Part shown: positions 1-6,622 of the stretch, one piece after another
Position numbering within the stretch: the stretch's first letter is position 1
Layout: each line of letters begins with the position of its first letter
DNA from: JBFHRB01 sp041591915
Lineage (GTDB): Bacteria > Actinomycetota > Nitriliruptoria > Nitriliruptorales > Nitriliruptoraceae
Length of the DNA: 11,373 bases
Reading direction: 5' to 3'
NCBI GenBank assembly: GCA_041591915.1
Contig: JBFHRB010000101.1
Location: 1 to 11,373 of the forward strand
Position numbers and translations under genes: made by a program
The notes under the pieces: generated by a model
The model's input: the letters and a program-made list of their open reading frames with translations, nothing else
Told to the model about the DNA's origin: nothing
The model's database searches: none

Positions 1-495
1 ACCGTCGCCCGGCTCGACGTCGACGCCGAGCGGGCCGTCGTCGTGACCGCACCCGGAGATCGTCGCGACGAGGACATCCGCGAGATCGCACGACTGGTCG
101 CCGGCCACTTCGACCGCTACGTGCTGAAGGCCGATGACAACCGGCGGGGCCGCGGCGAGGACGAGGTCCCGGCGCTGCAGCGCGAGGTGCTGCTCGCCGA
201 AGGGGTCGCCGAGGACGCCATCACGATCATCCCGGACGAGCGGGAAGCCGTCGACCACGCGCTCCGCTCGGCGGGAGCCGGCGACCTCGTCCTGGTCTTC
301 GGCGACGAGATCACCCGGACGTGGAAGCAGATCATCCACTTCGACTCGGGGACCGAGCCACAGCGCGGCGAGCCCGCTCCCCCCGCCGTGAGCCTCGTCG
401 AGGACGAGAGCCCGCTCGAGGCCAGCCTGCTCGACGAGTCACGGATCGTCCGCGACGAACGAGGTGTGCGACTCGTCTTCGAGTCGGAGGACTGA
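1..495 (+). CDS. cphA: Cyanophycin-synthetase-like Mur ligase, C-terminal end (5' partial)
   Basis: The reading frame is open from the first base, so the start lies outside the window. Only the C-terminal 164 residues are visible. They match the last (Mur ligase C-terminal) domain of cyanophycin synthetases: a GDRRDEDI motif at about residues 19-26 of the visible part, then YVLKADDNRRGRGEDEVP and a late GDLVLVFGDEITRTWKQI segment. In this family the Mur-like half adds arginine to the aspartate side chain of the growing polymer in the cytoplasm, using ATP. The ATP-grasp domain that would prove CphA identity is upstream and not seen, so the exact product (cyanophycin or another branched amide) is inferred. 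The C-terminal 35 residues are acidic and likely disordered. The stop is followed one base later by the next gene's GTG, so the two are almost certainly co-transcribed and coupled. Confidence 0.75.
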   Translation, partial: TVARLDVDAERAVVVTAPGDRRDEDIREIARLVAGHFDRYVLKADDNRRGRGEDEVPALQREVLLAEGVAEDAITIIPDEREAVDHALRSAGAGDLVLVFGDEITRTWKQIIHFDSGTEPQRGEPAPPAVSLVEDESPLEASLLDESRIVRDERGVRLVFESED

Positions 496-496
496 G

Positions 497-2194
497 GTGC
501 ACCTCGACGTCACGGACAGCCGACGGCTGACCGGCCCGAACCTGCTGCTGCACGGTGCCGGGGCGGTCATCGAGGTCGTGGTCGACGGCGTGGGCCTCGA
601 CGAGACCGTCGAGCGCTGGCGACACCACGTCACCGACCTCTGCGCACGCGTCGGCCTCCCCGCGCCACGCTTCGGGGTCCGGCCGCACCCCGGGGGCGCC
701 GCCCTCGCGTTCTCCGCCCCGATCGACGTCCTCTACGCCGCGACCGACATCAACGACCTCGCCTGGCAGGCGACGGTCGCCGACGTCATGGGTGGCGGGC
801 TGCCCGGCGTCGAAGGGCGGGTCGAGGCCCTGCGGGAGGAGCTCGCGAAGGAGGCGAACCCCGCACTGCTGGCCCTCGCGGAGGCCGCGGAGGAGCGCGG
901 TGTCCCCCTGCTGTGGGACGACGAGGAGGTCTCGCTCGGCCTCGGGCGAGCAGCCAAGACGTGGGCGTGGGGCGACCTCCCGTCCCCCGACGACGTCGAG
1001 TGGGATGCCCGTCAGGCCGTACCGGTCGTCCTCGTGACCGGCACCAACGGGAAGTCCACGACCGTGCGCATGCTCGCGCGCGTGTTGCGGGCCGCCGGCA
1101 TCGCTGCGGGCCTCACGTCGACCGACGGCATCCACGTCGGCGACGAGGTCGTGGACCGCGGGGACTACTCGGGGCCCGGTGGTGCCCGCACCCTGCTGCG
1201 GCACGCCGGCGTCGAAGCGGCCGTGCTCGAGGTGGCCCGTGGCGGCATGCTCCGACGTGGCCTGCCCGTCGAGCGGGCGGATGTCGCCATCGTGACCAAC
1301 ATCGCGGACGACCACCTCGGCGAGTACGGGATCGAGACCCTCGACGATCTCGCCGAGGCCAAGCTCCTGCTCGGGCGGGCGATCCACGACGATGGCCTGC
1401 TCATCCTCAACGCCGACGACCCGATGCTGGTCGCGCACGCCCCGGACGACGTCCCGCTGGGTTGGACGAGCCTGCGGTCGTCGAACCCCGTGGTCGCGGA
1501 GCACGTCGAGGCGGGAGGCACGGCCTGGGTCGTCCGCGACGGCGAGGTCGTGGAGCGGACATCGGCGGGCGACCTCGGGGTCGTCGCGGTCGCGGACGTC
1601 CCGGCGACCCTGGGCGGCGCGGCCCGGCACAACGTGGCCAACGTGCTCGGCGTCGTCGGGGCCGCACGCCGACTCGGCCTCGAACCGGCGACGATCGCCG
1701 CGGGCCTGCGCGCCTTCCGTGGCGACGGAGACGACAACCCGGGTCGCGCCAACGTCTTCGACCTCGACGGTGCCCGCATCGTCGTCGACTTCGCGCACAA
1801 CCCGGCCGGCATGGCGGCGATCGCCGAGACGGCGGGCCGGATGCCGGCGAAACGGCGCCTCGTGATGTTCGGCCAGGCCGGCGATCGCAGCGACGCCTCG
1901 ATCCGCGACCTCGTCGACACCGTCTGGGCCACGGCACCCGATCGCATCGTTGCGATGGACGTCCCCAACTACCTCCGGGGCCGCCAGCCGGGCGAGATAC
2001 CCCGGCTCATCGCCGAGCACCTCGGCGGCCTCGGCGCACCACCGGACGTCCTGGAAACGGCCCCCTCCCCGCTCGAAGGCGTGAGGCAGGCCCTGGCGTG
2101 GGCGGAGGCGGGCGACCTCCTCCTGCTCATGGTGCTCGACGAGCGCCAGCAGGCCCTCGACCTGCTCCGCAAGGCCGGCGCGACGCCCGCCTGA
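497..2194 (+). CDS. Mur ligase family protein, CphA-like but lacking an ATP-grasp domain
   Basis: 565 residues. I chose GTG 497 because GGAGG at 486-490 lies six bases upstream; an ATG at 464 inside the preceding gene has no such site. Residues 1-175 resemble the N-terminal region of cyanophycin synthetases (DSRRLTGPN near the start). The Mur ATPase core follows: P-loop VTGTNGKST with Lys186, the NIADDHLG motif (Asn268, Asp271, Asp272, His273), a probable carbamylated Lys289 in LAEAK, and the C-terminal-domain motif VVDFAHNPAGM (Asp431, His434, Asn435). All expected Mur catalytic landmarks are present, so it should form an amide bond at the expense of ATP in the cytoplasm. Unlike CphA it passes straight from the N-domain to the Mur core with no room for ATP-grasp. 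Its one-base spacing from the upstream ligase suggests a joint pathway, possibly as a partner subunit or second ligase. The substrate is unknown. Confidence 0.85.
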   Translation: MHLDVTDSRRLTGPNLLLHGAGAVIEVVVDGVGLDETVERWRHHVTDLCARVGLPAPRFGVRPHPGGAALAFSAPIDVLYAATDINDLAWQATVADVMGGGLPGVEGRVEALREELAKEANPALLALAEAAEERGVPLLWDDEEVSLGLGRAAKTWAWGDLPSPDDVEWDARQAVPVVLVTGTNGKSTTVRMLARVLRAAGIAAGLTSTDGIHVGDEVVDRGDYSGPGGARTLLRHAGVEAAVLEVARGGMLRRGLPVERADVAIVTNIADDHLGEYGIETLDDLAEAKLLLGRAIHDDGLLILNADDPMLVAHAPDDVPLGWTSLRSSNPVVAEHVEAGGTAWVVRDGEVVERTSAGDLGVVAVADVPATLGGAARHNVANVLGVVGAARRLGLEPATIAAGLRAFRGDGDDNPGRANVFDLDGARIVVDFAHNPAGMAAIAETAGRMPAKRRLVMFGQAGDRSDASIRDLVDTVWATAPDRIVAMDVPNYLRGRQPGEIPRLIAEHLGGLGAPPDVLETAPSPLEGVRQALAWAEAGDLLLLMVLDERQQALDLLRKAGATPA

Positions 2195-2240
2195 CCCGCA
2201 GGGATGCACGGGCCCGGCGGCGAACACCTCTGGTGACCGC

Positions 2241-2261
2241 CACGCCGGCGATCCCGGCGTG
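2241..2261 (+). terminator. 8-bp perfect hairpin, possible terminator
   Basis: CACGCCGG (2241-2248) pairs perfectly with CCGGCGTG (2254-2261) around a five-base loop. It lies 46 bases past the Mur ligase stop and 21 bases before the hydrolase start. No T-run follows, so it is at best a weak GC-type terminator or a leader structure near the next gene's ribosome site. Confidence 0.4.
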
Positions 2262-2282
2262 CGACGACCTGAGGAACGCCGC

Positions 2283-4049
2283 GTGCACACCGCCAGGCGC
2301 AGCGCCGCCACGACCCCTGCCGCCATCACGCTGGCGGCCGTCCTCGCACTCGCACTCGCCTTCGCCACCCCGAGCGTCCTGACCCGCGAGGACGCGCGCC
2401 GCCAGCAGCTCGCCGAGCGCAGCGACGCCGACTACTTCGAGACCTGGTTCGCGTCCGCGAGCGGCGCCTGCGCCGGCACGCCCGTCGGGGCGAACTGCGT
2501 CGACAACAGCGGGATGCTCCACGCCGACGTCCTGCGCCCCAGGGGCTACGACCTCAGCGACGCCAACCCCACGCCGGTCATCCTGACCGTCAGCCCCTAC
2601 CTCAACCACAACGGCTCGACCACGGACGTGGACCCGTTCAACACCGGTGTGAACGCGCGCTTCTTCGACTTCCTCGACCTGTCAGGGGCGCTGGAGCAGG
2701 ACTACACCTACGTGATGGTGGACCTGCCCGGCAACGGCGGGTCGTCCGGCTGCAACGACTGGGGCGGCATCCGCGAGCAGACGGCCGTCAGGGACGCCGT
2801 CGAGTGGGCCGCGTCCCAGCCCTGGTCCACGGGCAAGGTCGCGCTCCTCGGCAAGTCCTACGACGGCTGGACCGGCCTCATGGGCATCGCCCAGCAGCCG
2901 GAGGGGCTCGCCGCGGTCGTCTCGATGGAGCCGGTCTTCGCGGGCTACAACTACCTCTACAACAACGGCGTGCGGAAGTGCCTGAACTCCCCGGCGACGA
3001 TCGCTCTCTTCCAGGCGATCGATGCCAAGCCCGGCAGCGTCAACGACGACCCCCAGTACCACCTCTTCTCCGCCCCGCAGGTCTGGTGCTACGGCGTCAA
3101 CCTCGCCGGCTCGCAGACCGACACCCCCGATTCGATCTACTGGGCCGAGCGAAACCTGCTGCCGCCCAGCGACGGCCAGACCACGCCGCTGTTCCTGACA
3201 CAGGGCTTCCTCGAGACCAACACGCTCCCGGACCTCGCCTTCAAGTACTGGAACGGGATGGCCGGCGAGGGTCACCGCGCGTGGTTCGGCCAGTTCGACC
3301 ACGACCGCGGCTGGGACCGCAGCGGCGAGCGATACCTCACCGGTCGCGACACCTTCATCGACGAGGCCATGCGCTTCCTCGACCTCCACCTCAAGGGCAT
3401 CCAGCCCGAGGTCGCGGACCCGACGATCGCCGTCCAGGACAACCTCGGCCGCTACCGGGGCGAGGAGCAGTGGCCCCCGGCCGACATGCGGCGCTTCATC
3501 ACCGACCTCAACGTCGGCAGCTACGTCGATGACGGCGGCTTCCGCGAGAACGCACCCAACGGCGATGCGCTCTGGTCCGTCTCGGCCCCCCTGGCCCACG
3601 ACGTGTGGCTCTCCGGCGAGCCGACCATCGACCTGACCGTCTTCGCCGAGCGGCCTCACTCCAACATCGCCGTCAACGTCTACGACATCGGCCCCGCTGG
3701 CACGACGCTCGTCTCGCGGGCCGTCTCACTCGTCCGCGGTCTCGGCGGCCAGGAGCTGTCGCTCGACCTGTACGGCAACGACTGGGTGTTCGAGGCCGGT
3801 CATCGCCTCGGGGTCTCGATCTCGAGCTCGAACGCGAACATGTTCACGCACGTCCACACCCGCGGGAACGTGCGCGTCCTCGAAGCGTCGATCGCGCTGC
3901 CCTTCCTGACCGTCGAGCGCACCGACTTCCTCGACGGCGAGTCCTCGCCGCGGCTCGAGGCCTGGCGCAACCGCAGCTTCTTCGTCCCCGACGCCTCCAG
4001 CGAGATCGGGTTCGACCTGCCCGGCCCACTTGCCCCGCACGGCGACTGA
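2283..4049 (+). CDS. Exported CocE/S15-family (X-Pro dipeptidyl-peptidase-like) serine hydrolase
   Basis: 588 residues. GTG 2283 is preferred over GTG 2259: GAGGA at 2271-2275 stands seven bases before it, and the protein then begins MHTARRSAATTP ahead of a hydrophobic stretch (about residues 12-29), a good Sec signal peptide. The mature part is an alpha/beta hydrolase of the S15/CocE group: VDLPGNGGSSG, nucleophile elbow GKSYDG with Ser192, and FDHDRGW with the likely catalytic His340. The half after about residue 375 fits the jelly-roll S15 C-terminal domain (DVWLSGEPTIDLTV, then GHRLGVSISSSN). Where the family usually has GWxD, this protein reads QGFLETN, so the acid may be Glu311, with Asp317 as the alternative. 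Family members cleave proline-containing peptides or esters such as cocaine and glutaryl groups; the substrate here is not predictable. It probably acts outside the cell. It appears to be a single-gene unit. Confidence 0.85.
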   Translation: MHTARRSAATTPAAITLAAVLALALAFATPSVLTREDARRQQLAERSDADYFETWFASASGACAGTPVGANCVDNSGMLHADVLRPRGYDLSDANPTPVILTVSPYLNHNGSTTDVDPFNTGVNARFFDFLDLSGALEQDYTYVMVDLPGNGGSSGCNDWGGIREQTAVRDAVEWAASQPWSTGKVALLGKSYDGWTGLMGIAQQPEGLAAVVSMEPVFAGYNYLYNNGVRKCLNSPATIALFQAIDAKPGSVNDDPQYHLFSAPQVWCYGVNLAGSQTDTPDSIYWAERNLLPPSDGQTTPLFLTQGFLETNTLPDLAFKYWNGMAGEGHRAWFGQFDHDRGWDRSGERYLTGRDTFIDEAMRFLDLHLKGIQPEVADPTIAVQDNLGRYRGEEQWPPADMRRFITDLNVGSYVDDGGFRENAPNGDALWSVSAPLAHDVWLSGEPTIDLTVFAERPHSNIAVNVYDIGPAGTTLVSRAVSLVRGLGGQELSLDLYGNDWVFEAGHRLGVSISSSNANMFTHVHTRGNVRVLEASIALPFLTVERTDFLDGESSPRLEAWRNRSFFVPDASSEIGFDLPGPLAPHGD

Positions 4050-4081
4050 CCCCGAGGTGCGGGCCCGGTCCGCCCTGCTCC

Positions 4082-4087
4082 TACCCT
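4082..4087 (+). promoter_or_regulatory. Putative -10 element of the tRNA gene
   Basis: TACCCT fits TANNNT and lies 11 bases before the mature tRNA 5' end, a normal distance for a short leader removed by RNase P. No clear -35 hexamer stands 16-18 bases upstream, as is common in high-GC actinomycetes. Confidence 0.4.
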
Positions 4088-4098
4088 GCGGCCAGCAC

Positions 4099-4171
4099 GG
4101 GCCTGTAGCTCAAGGGTTAGAGCACCCGACTCATAATCGGTTGGTTCTGGGTTCGAGCCCCAGCAGGCCCA
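4099..4171 (+). tRNA. tRNA with CAU anticodon, probably tRNA-Ile2 (lysidine type)
   Basis: A full 73-base cloverleaf: acceptor GGGCCTG / CAGGCCC, D-stem GCTC / GAGC with an 8-base loop, anticodon loop CTCATAA (anticodon CAT at 4132-4134), T-stem CTGGG / CCCAG with loop TTCGAGC, and discriminator A at 4171. CCA is not encoded. The anticodon alone does not separate initiator Met, elongator Met and Ile2. It is not an initiator, since it has a paired first base and lacks the GGG/CCC anticodon stem. Ile2 is favoured by C4-G69 and C5-G68, known recognition pairs for the lysidine synthase TilS, and by an 8-base D-loop and CGACTCATAATCG core like E. coli Ile2. If so, TilS converts C34 to lysidine and it reads AUA. 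Position 27-43 is a C-T mismatch. Elongator tRNA-Met remains possible. Confidence 0.93.
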
Positions 4172-4193
4172 CGACGGAAGCAGCGACACAACG

Positions 4194-4225
4194 ACGGAGG
4201 GCGGGCCCGCAGGCCCGCCCTCCGT
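4194..4225. terminator. Strong bidirectional hairpin between tRNA and convergent gene
   Basis: A perfect 14-bp GC-rich stem (ACGGAGGGCGGGCC at 4194-4207 with its complement at 4212-4225) closes a four-base CGCA loop. It starts 22 bases past the tRNA and lies 43 bases beyond the stop of the minus-strand gene at 4269, so it can serve both convergent transcripts. Neither side has a long T-run; the minus-strand exit (CGTTGTGT) is the more T-rich of the two. Confidence 0.8.
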
Positions 4226-4268
4226 GGTGTCCGCCGGCCGTGAGGGGGGACTCGGCCGGCGTCCGGCG

Positions 4269-5231
4269 TCAGCCGACGAGCTGTGCGAGGACCTCGTCGG
4301 AGATCGCAGCGGAGCCACCGAGCGCGACGACGTTCTTCGCGCCGAGGCGCTTGATCTCGTCGAGGACCACCTGCGGCACGTCACCCGTGCTCGGCACGAT
4401 CAGGATCGGGCCGTCGGTCAGGACACCACCGGCGACAGCGTCGACCTGGTTGTCCGAGCGGGCCACGTAGACCGTGTTGGAGCCCTCAGGGAACTGCGAC
4501 TTCGAGATCGCGACGGCGGTCTCGAAGCGCGTCGCCCCGGCCAGACGCGAGCTGGACTTCGAACCGAGCTCCTCGCTGAACAGGTAGACGGTGAAGTCCG
4601 GCGTGGTGCCGCTGAGGTTGCCGACGGCGTACGCGTAGTAGGACTTGCCCTCGGCGAGCGCGAGGTCGGCCTGGAACACCTCGCTGGTGGTGCCGGCCGC
4701 GACGATGTCCACGTCGTAGGTGGCCGCGGGGACCTCGGTCGTGCCGCCGTCGGGGTTGCTGACACCGCCGAAGACGATGCCGCCGTTCGCGCGGATGTCG
4801 ACCGTGGGGGCGTTGGCCGTGTGGCGCGCGTTCAGGCGGGCCTTGTTGTCGCCGGTCGGCGACACGTCGTTCACGAACGCGGTCAGGACCGGCGTCCCGC
4901 TGCCGTCGTAGTGGGCGACGAGGTCGATGTCGAGCCCGGCGGCCGGGACCTCGACGGTCTGGGTGATCACGGCGTCCGTCGCCGGGTCGCCGCCCTCGGG
5001 CACGACCTTGATCTCGTAGCTGCCAGCGGGGAACGGGATCGCGTCCGTGCGGGTGTTCGGCGCGAAGCTGGGCAGGGCCTTGCCGCCGTCGACGTACACG
5101 TCGACCGTCAGGCCGGGTACGCCGTGGACGACCTGGACGTCGGAGGTGTCACCGACGCCGGAGGCGGGCAGGACGAGGAGGCTGGCGAGCAGTGCGCCGA
5201 CCACCCCGATGAGGATGCTGATGCGCTTCAT
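4269..5231 (-). CDS. Secreted DUF4397 protein with one C-terminal cell-wall-binding repeat 2
   Basis: 320 residues. The ATG has a good AGGGAG site about six bases upstream. Residues 1-26 form a signal peptide (MKRIS, hydrophobic core, LPASG). Residues 31-220 hold two related beta-rich halves: VQVVHGVPGLTVDVYVDG, then ARLNARHTANAPTVDIRANG, each later followed by an (F)PAG/PAATY-type strand. This matches DUF4397, a family of exported proteins of unknown function. Residues 228-317 match the PF04122 cell-wall-binding repeat: SSRLAGATRFETAVAIS, then ARSDNQVDAVAGGVL, and ALGGSAAISDEV near the end. Such repeats usually come as three in tandem and hold proteins on the envelope; here there is only one, ending almost at the stop. 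The likely place is the cell surface, perhaps non-covalently bound. It is transcribed alone, divergent from the hydroxylase and convergent with the tRNA. Confidence 0.85.
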   Translation of the reverse strand: MKRISILIGVVGALLASLLVLPASGVGDTSDVQVVHGVPGLTVDVYVDGGKALPSFAPNTRTDAIPFPAGSYEIKVVPEGGDPATDAVITQTVEVPAAGLDIDLVAHYDGSGTPVLTAFVNDVSPTGDNKARLNARHTANAPTVDIRANGGIVFGGVSNPDGGTTEVPAATYDVDIVAAGTTSEVFQADLALAEGKSYYAYAVGNLSGTTPDFTVYLFSEELGSKSSSRLAGATRFETAVAISKSQFPEGSNTVYVARSDNQVDAVAGGVLTDGPILIVPSTGDVPQVVLDEIKRLGAKNVVALGGSAAISDEVLAQLVG

Positions 5232-5347
5232 GGGTTCTCTCCCTGTTGGCGAGTCGGCGGCGGGCCGGCTCTTGGGAGGAGTCCGTTGCTGCGTGGGCGG
5301 CTGGTTCGGTTGGTGTGCAGTTTCGGTAGAGCTTCTCGCGGCGGGCG

Positions 5348-5376
5348 AACACCGCCCATCCAGTCGGCCGTGTCAA
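5348..5376 (-). promoter_or_regulatory. Possible promoter for the DUF4397 gene in the divergent gap
   Basis: On the minus strand a perfect TTGACA (plus-strand TGTCAA at 5371-5376) stands about 140 bases upstream of the DUF4397 gene. Seventeen bases on, the -10 place reads GGTGTT, a poor match. A perfect -35 in such GC-rich DNA is notable, but the pair is weak overall. The rest of the gap 5232-5446 shows no gene, riboswitch or clear repeat that I recognise. Confidence 0.3.
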
Positions 5377-5446
5377 CGTCCGGGCGGCCCGAGCCCTGGA
5401 TCCGACGCGTGGCGAACCGTTCGGGGGCCTCGGAGCGACAGAGAGG

Positions 5447-6595
5447 GTGAGCGCCCCGAAAGGCCCGGTCGTGCGACCCACCGCGAGCGAACTGCACCGC
5501 CTGTCAGCCCCGGACCAGCCTCGGCTGGCCGCAGGCCCGGCGCCGCCCCGTCCGGCCCTGCCGCGGCGACTGCTGCGCACGCTCGCGCGTACCCCGGCGA
5601 TGGTCTGGTGGGGGGTCAAGCAGCTGCGCCGCCCGCGGATCCTGCTGGCGGCGGCCATCTGGGCCGGGATGGTGTTCGCGGGCTATGAGGCGGCAGGGAT
5701 CGTCTTCGGCTTCGTCATCCTCAGCCCGATCGAGCGGCTGTTCAGGCGTCACGACTACGCCGTGGCTCGCCCCGAGCTGGGCACGGACCTGCTGCACGCC
5801 ATCCTCAGCGGGCCGCTGCTGGCCGTGTTCGTCATCGTGCCGTTCCTGCTGACCATGGGGCTGTTCGGATGGGTCCCGTCGACGGGGTTCCACGAGATGG
5901 TGCGGTCCCAGCCGCCGTTGCTGCTCGGCATCGAGGCGCTCCTCATCTCCGACTTCTTCGGCTACTGGGGCCACCGGGCGGCCCACCAGATCCCGCTCGG
6001 CTGGCGGTTCCACAAGATCCACCACTCGAGCCAGCGGCTGGACTGGATCTCCGGCGTGCGCCTGCACCCGGGCGAGGCGCTCGTGGCGGGGTTCATCCAG
6101 TTCGCGCCGGTGTACGCGCTCGGCTTCGAGGGCATCGAGCTCATGGGGGCCGCCGGGATCCTCGGCCTGTGGGGTGCCTTCCAGCACGCCAACGTCGACT
6201 GGCGGCTGAGGCCGATCCAGCGCCTGATCACGACCCCGGAGTTCCACCACTGGCACCACAGTGACCAGGTGGAGTCGTGGGACAAGAACTTCGCCGGGCT
6301 GCTCCCCATCTGGGACCAGCTGTTCGGGACCTACCACGTGCCGGGGGATGCGCGGCCCCGGACCTACGGGGTCAGCGAGCCGATCCCGGCGACCTACTGG
6401 GGCCAGCTCACCCACCCGTTCCGGCGCACGCGCAGGACGCTCCCGCCCCCCACCGGCGCACCGCTCCCGCCACCTCCGCCGGGGCCACCCACCGGGAGCC
6501 CGCTGCCCGCTCCAGCACGCGCGCTGGCAGCCCGGCCCGCGCCGGGACGCCCCGTGCCAGCGGCGAGGGGACGGCCCGTCCCATCCCCCGTCTGA
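5447..6595 (+). CDS. Sterol desaturase / fatty acid hydroxylase family membrane di-iron enzyme
   Basis: 382 residues from GTG 5447. The full histidine set is present: HRAAH (His176, His180), HKIHH (His189, His192, His193), an extra His247 in FQHANVDW, and HHWHH (His267 to His271). These bind a di-iron centre that uses O2 to hydroxylate or desaturate lipid substrates. Hydrophobic segments at about 66-93, 115-140 and 157-172, and again near 211-245, place it in the membrane with the histidines on the cytoplasmic side. The substrate (sterol, carotenoid or fatty acyl) cannot be told. The family part ends near GQLTHPFRR (residue 327); a 50-residue tail very rich in proline follows. The start is uncertain: the purine run before GTG 5447 abuts the codon, while GTG 5471 has GAAAGG seven bases upstream, and ATG 5600 is also possible. 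The first 40 residues look disordered. Confidence 0.87.
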   Translation: MSAPKGPVVRPTASELHRLSAPDQPRLAAGPAPPRPALPRRLLRTLARTPAMVWWGVKQLRRPRILLAAAIWAGMVFAGYEAAGIVFGFVILSPIERLFRRHDYAVARPELGTDLLHAILSGPLLAVFVIVPFLLTMGLFGWVPSTGFHEMVRSQPPLLLGIEALLISDFFGYWGHRAAHQIPLGWRFHKIHHSSQRLDWISGVRLHPGEALVAGFIQFAPVYALGFEGIELMGAAGILGLWGAFQHANVDWRLRPIQRLITTPEFHHWHHSDQVESWDKNFAGLLPIWDQLFGTYHVPGDARPRTYGVSEPIPATYWGQLTHPFRRTRRTLPPPTGAPLPPPPPGPPTGSPLPAPARALAARPAPGRPVPAARGRPVPSPV

Positions 6596-6597
6596 CC

Positions 6598-6622
6598 TAC
6601 GTTCACCCCCAGGAGGGACACG
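6598..6622 (+). promoter_or_regulatory. Leader of the sigma gene: possible -10 and a perfect AGGAGG ribosome site
   Basis: AGGAGG at 6611-6616 is the best Shine-Dalgarno match in the window. Six bases later comes ACG at 6623, with no ATG, GTG or TTG in any frame at usable distance, so this site decides the unusual start of the sigma gene. TACGTT (6598-6603) fits a -10 element and would give a leader of about a dozen bases; no convincing -35 or ECF-type GGAAC is visible, so the promoter part is weak. Confidence 0.55.

Noticed and set aside
332..2368. Long open frame of 678 codons on the minus strand
   Set aside because: It lies opposite the Mur ligase gene, which has intact catalytic motifs. 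High third-position GC opens antisense frames; its product is charge-rich with no recognisable motif.
4050..4470. Plus-strand open frames running across the tRNA and the terminator
   Set aside because: They pass through the tRNA and the 14-bp hairpin and are antisense to the DUF4397 gene; no ribosome site or domain.
5154..5170. LPASG in the DUF4397 protein as a sortase signal
   Set aside because: It lies at the end of the N-terminal signal peptide, not near the C-terminus, so it is a signal peptidase region.
5325..5350. GGTAGAGC resembling a tRNA D-arm
   Set aside because: No acceptor, anticodon or T-arm could be built around it.
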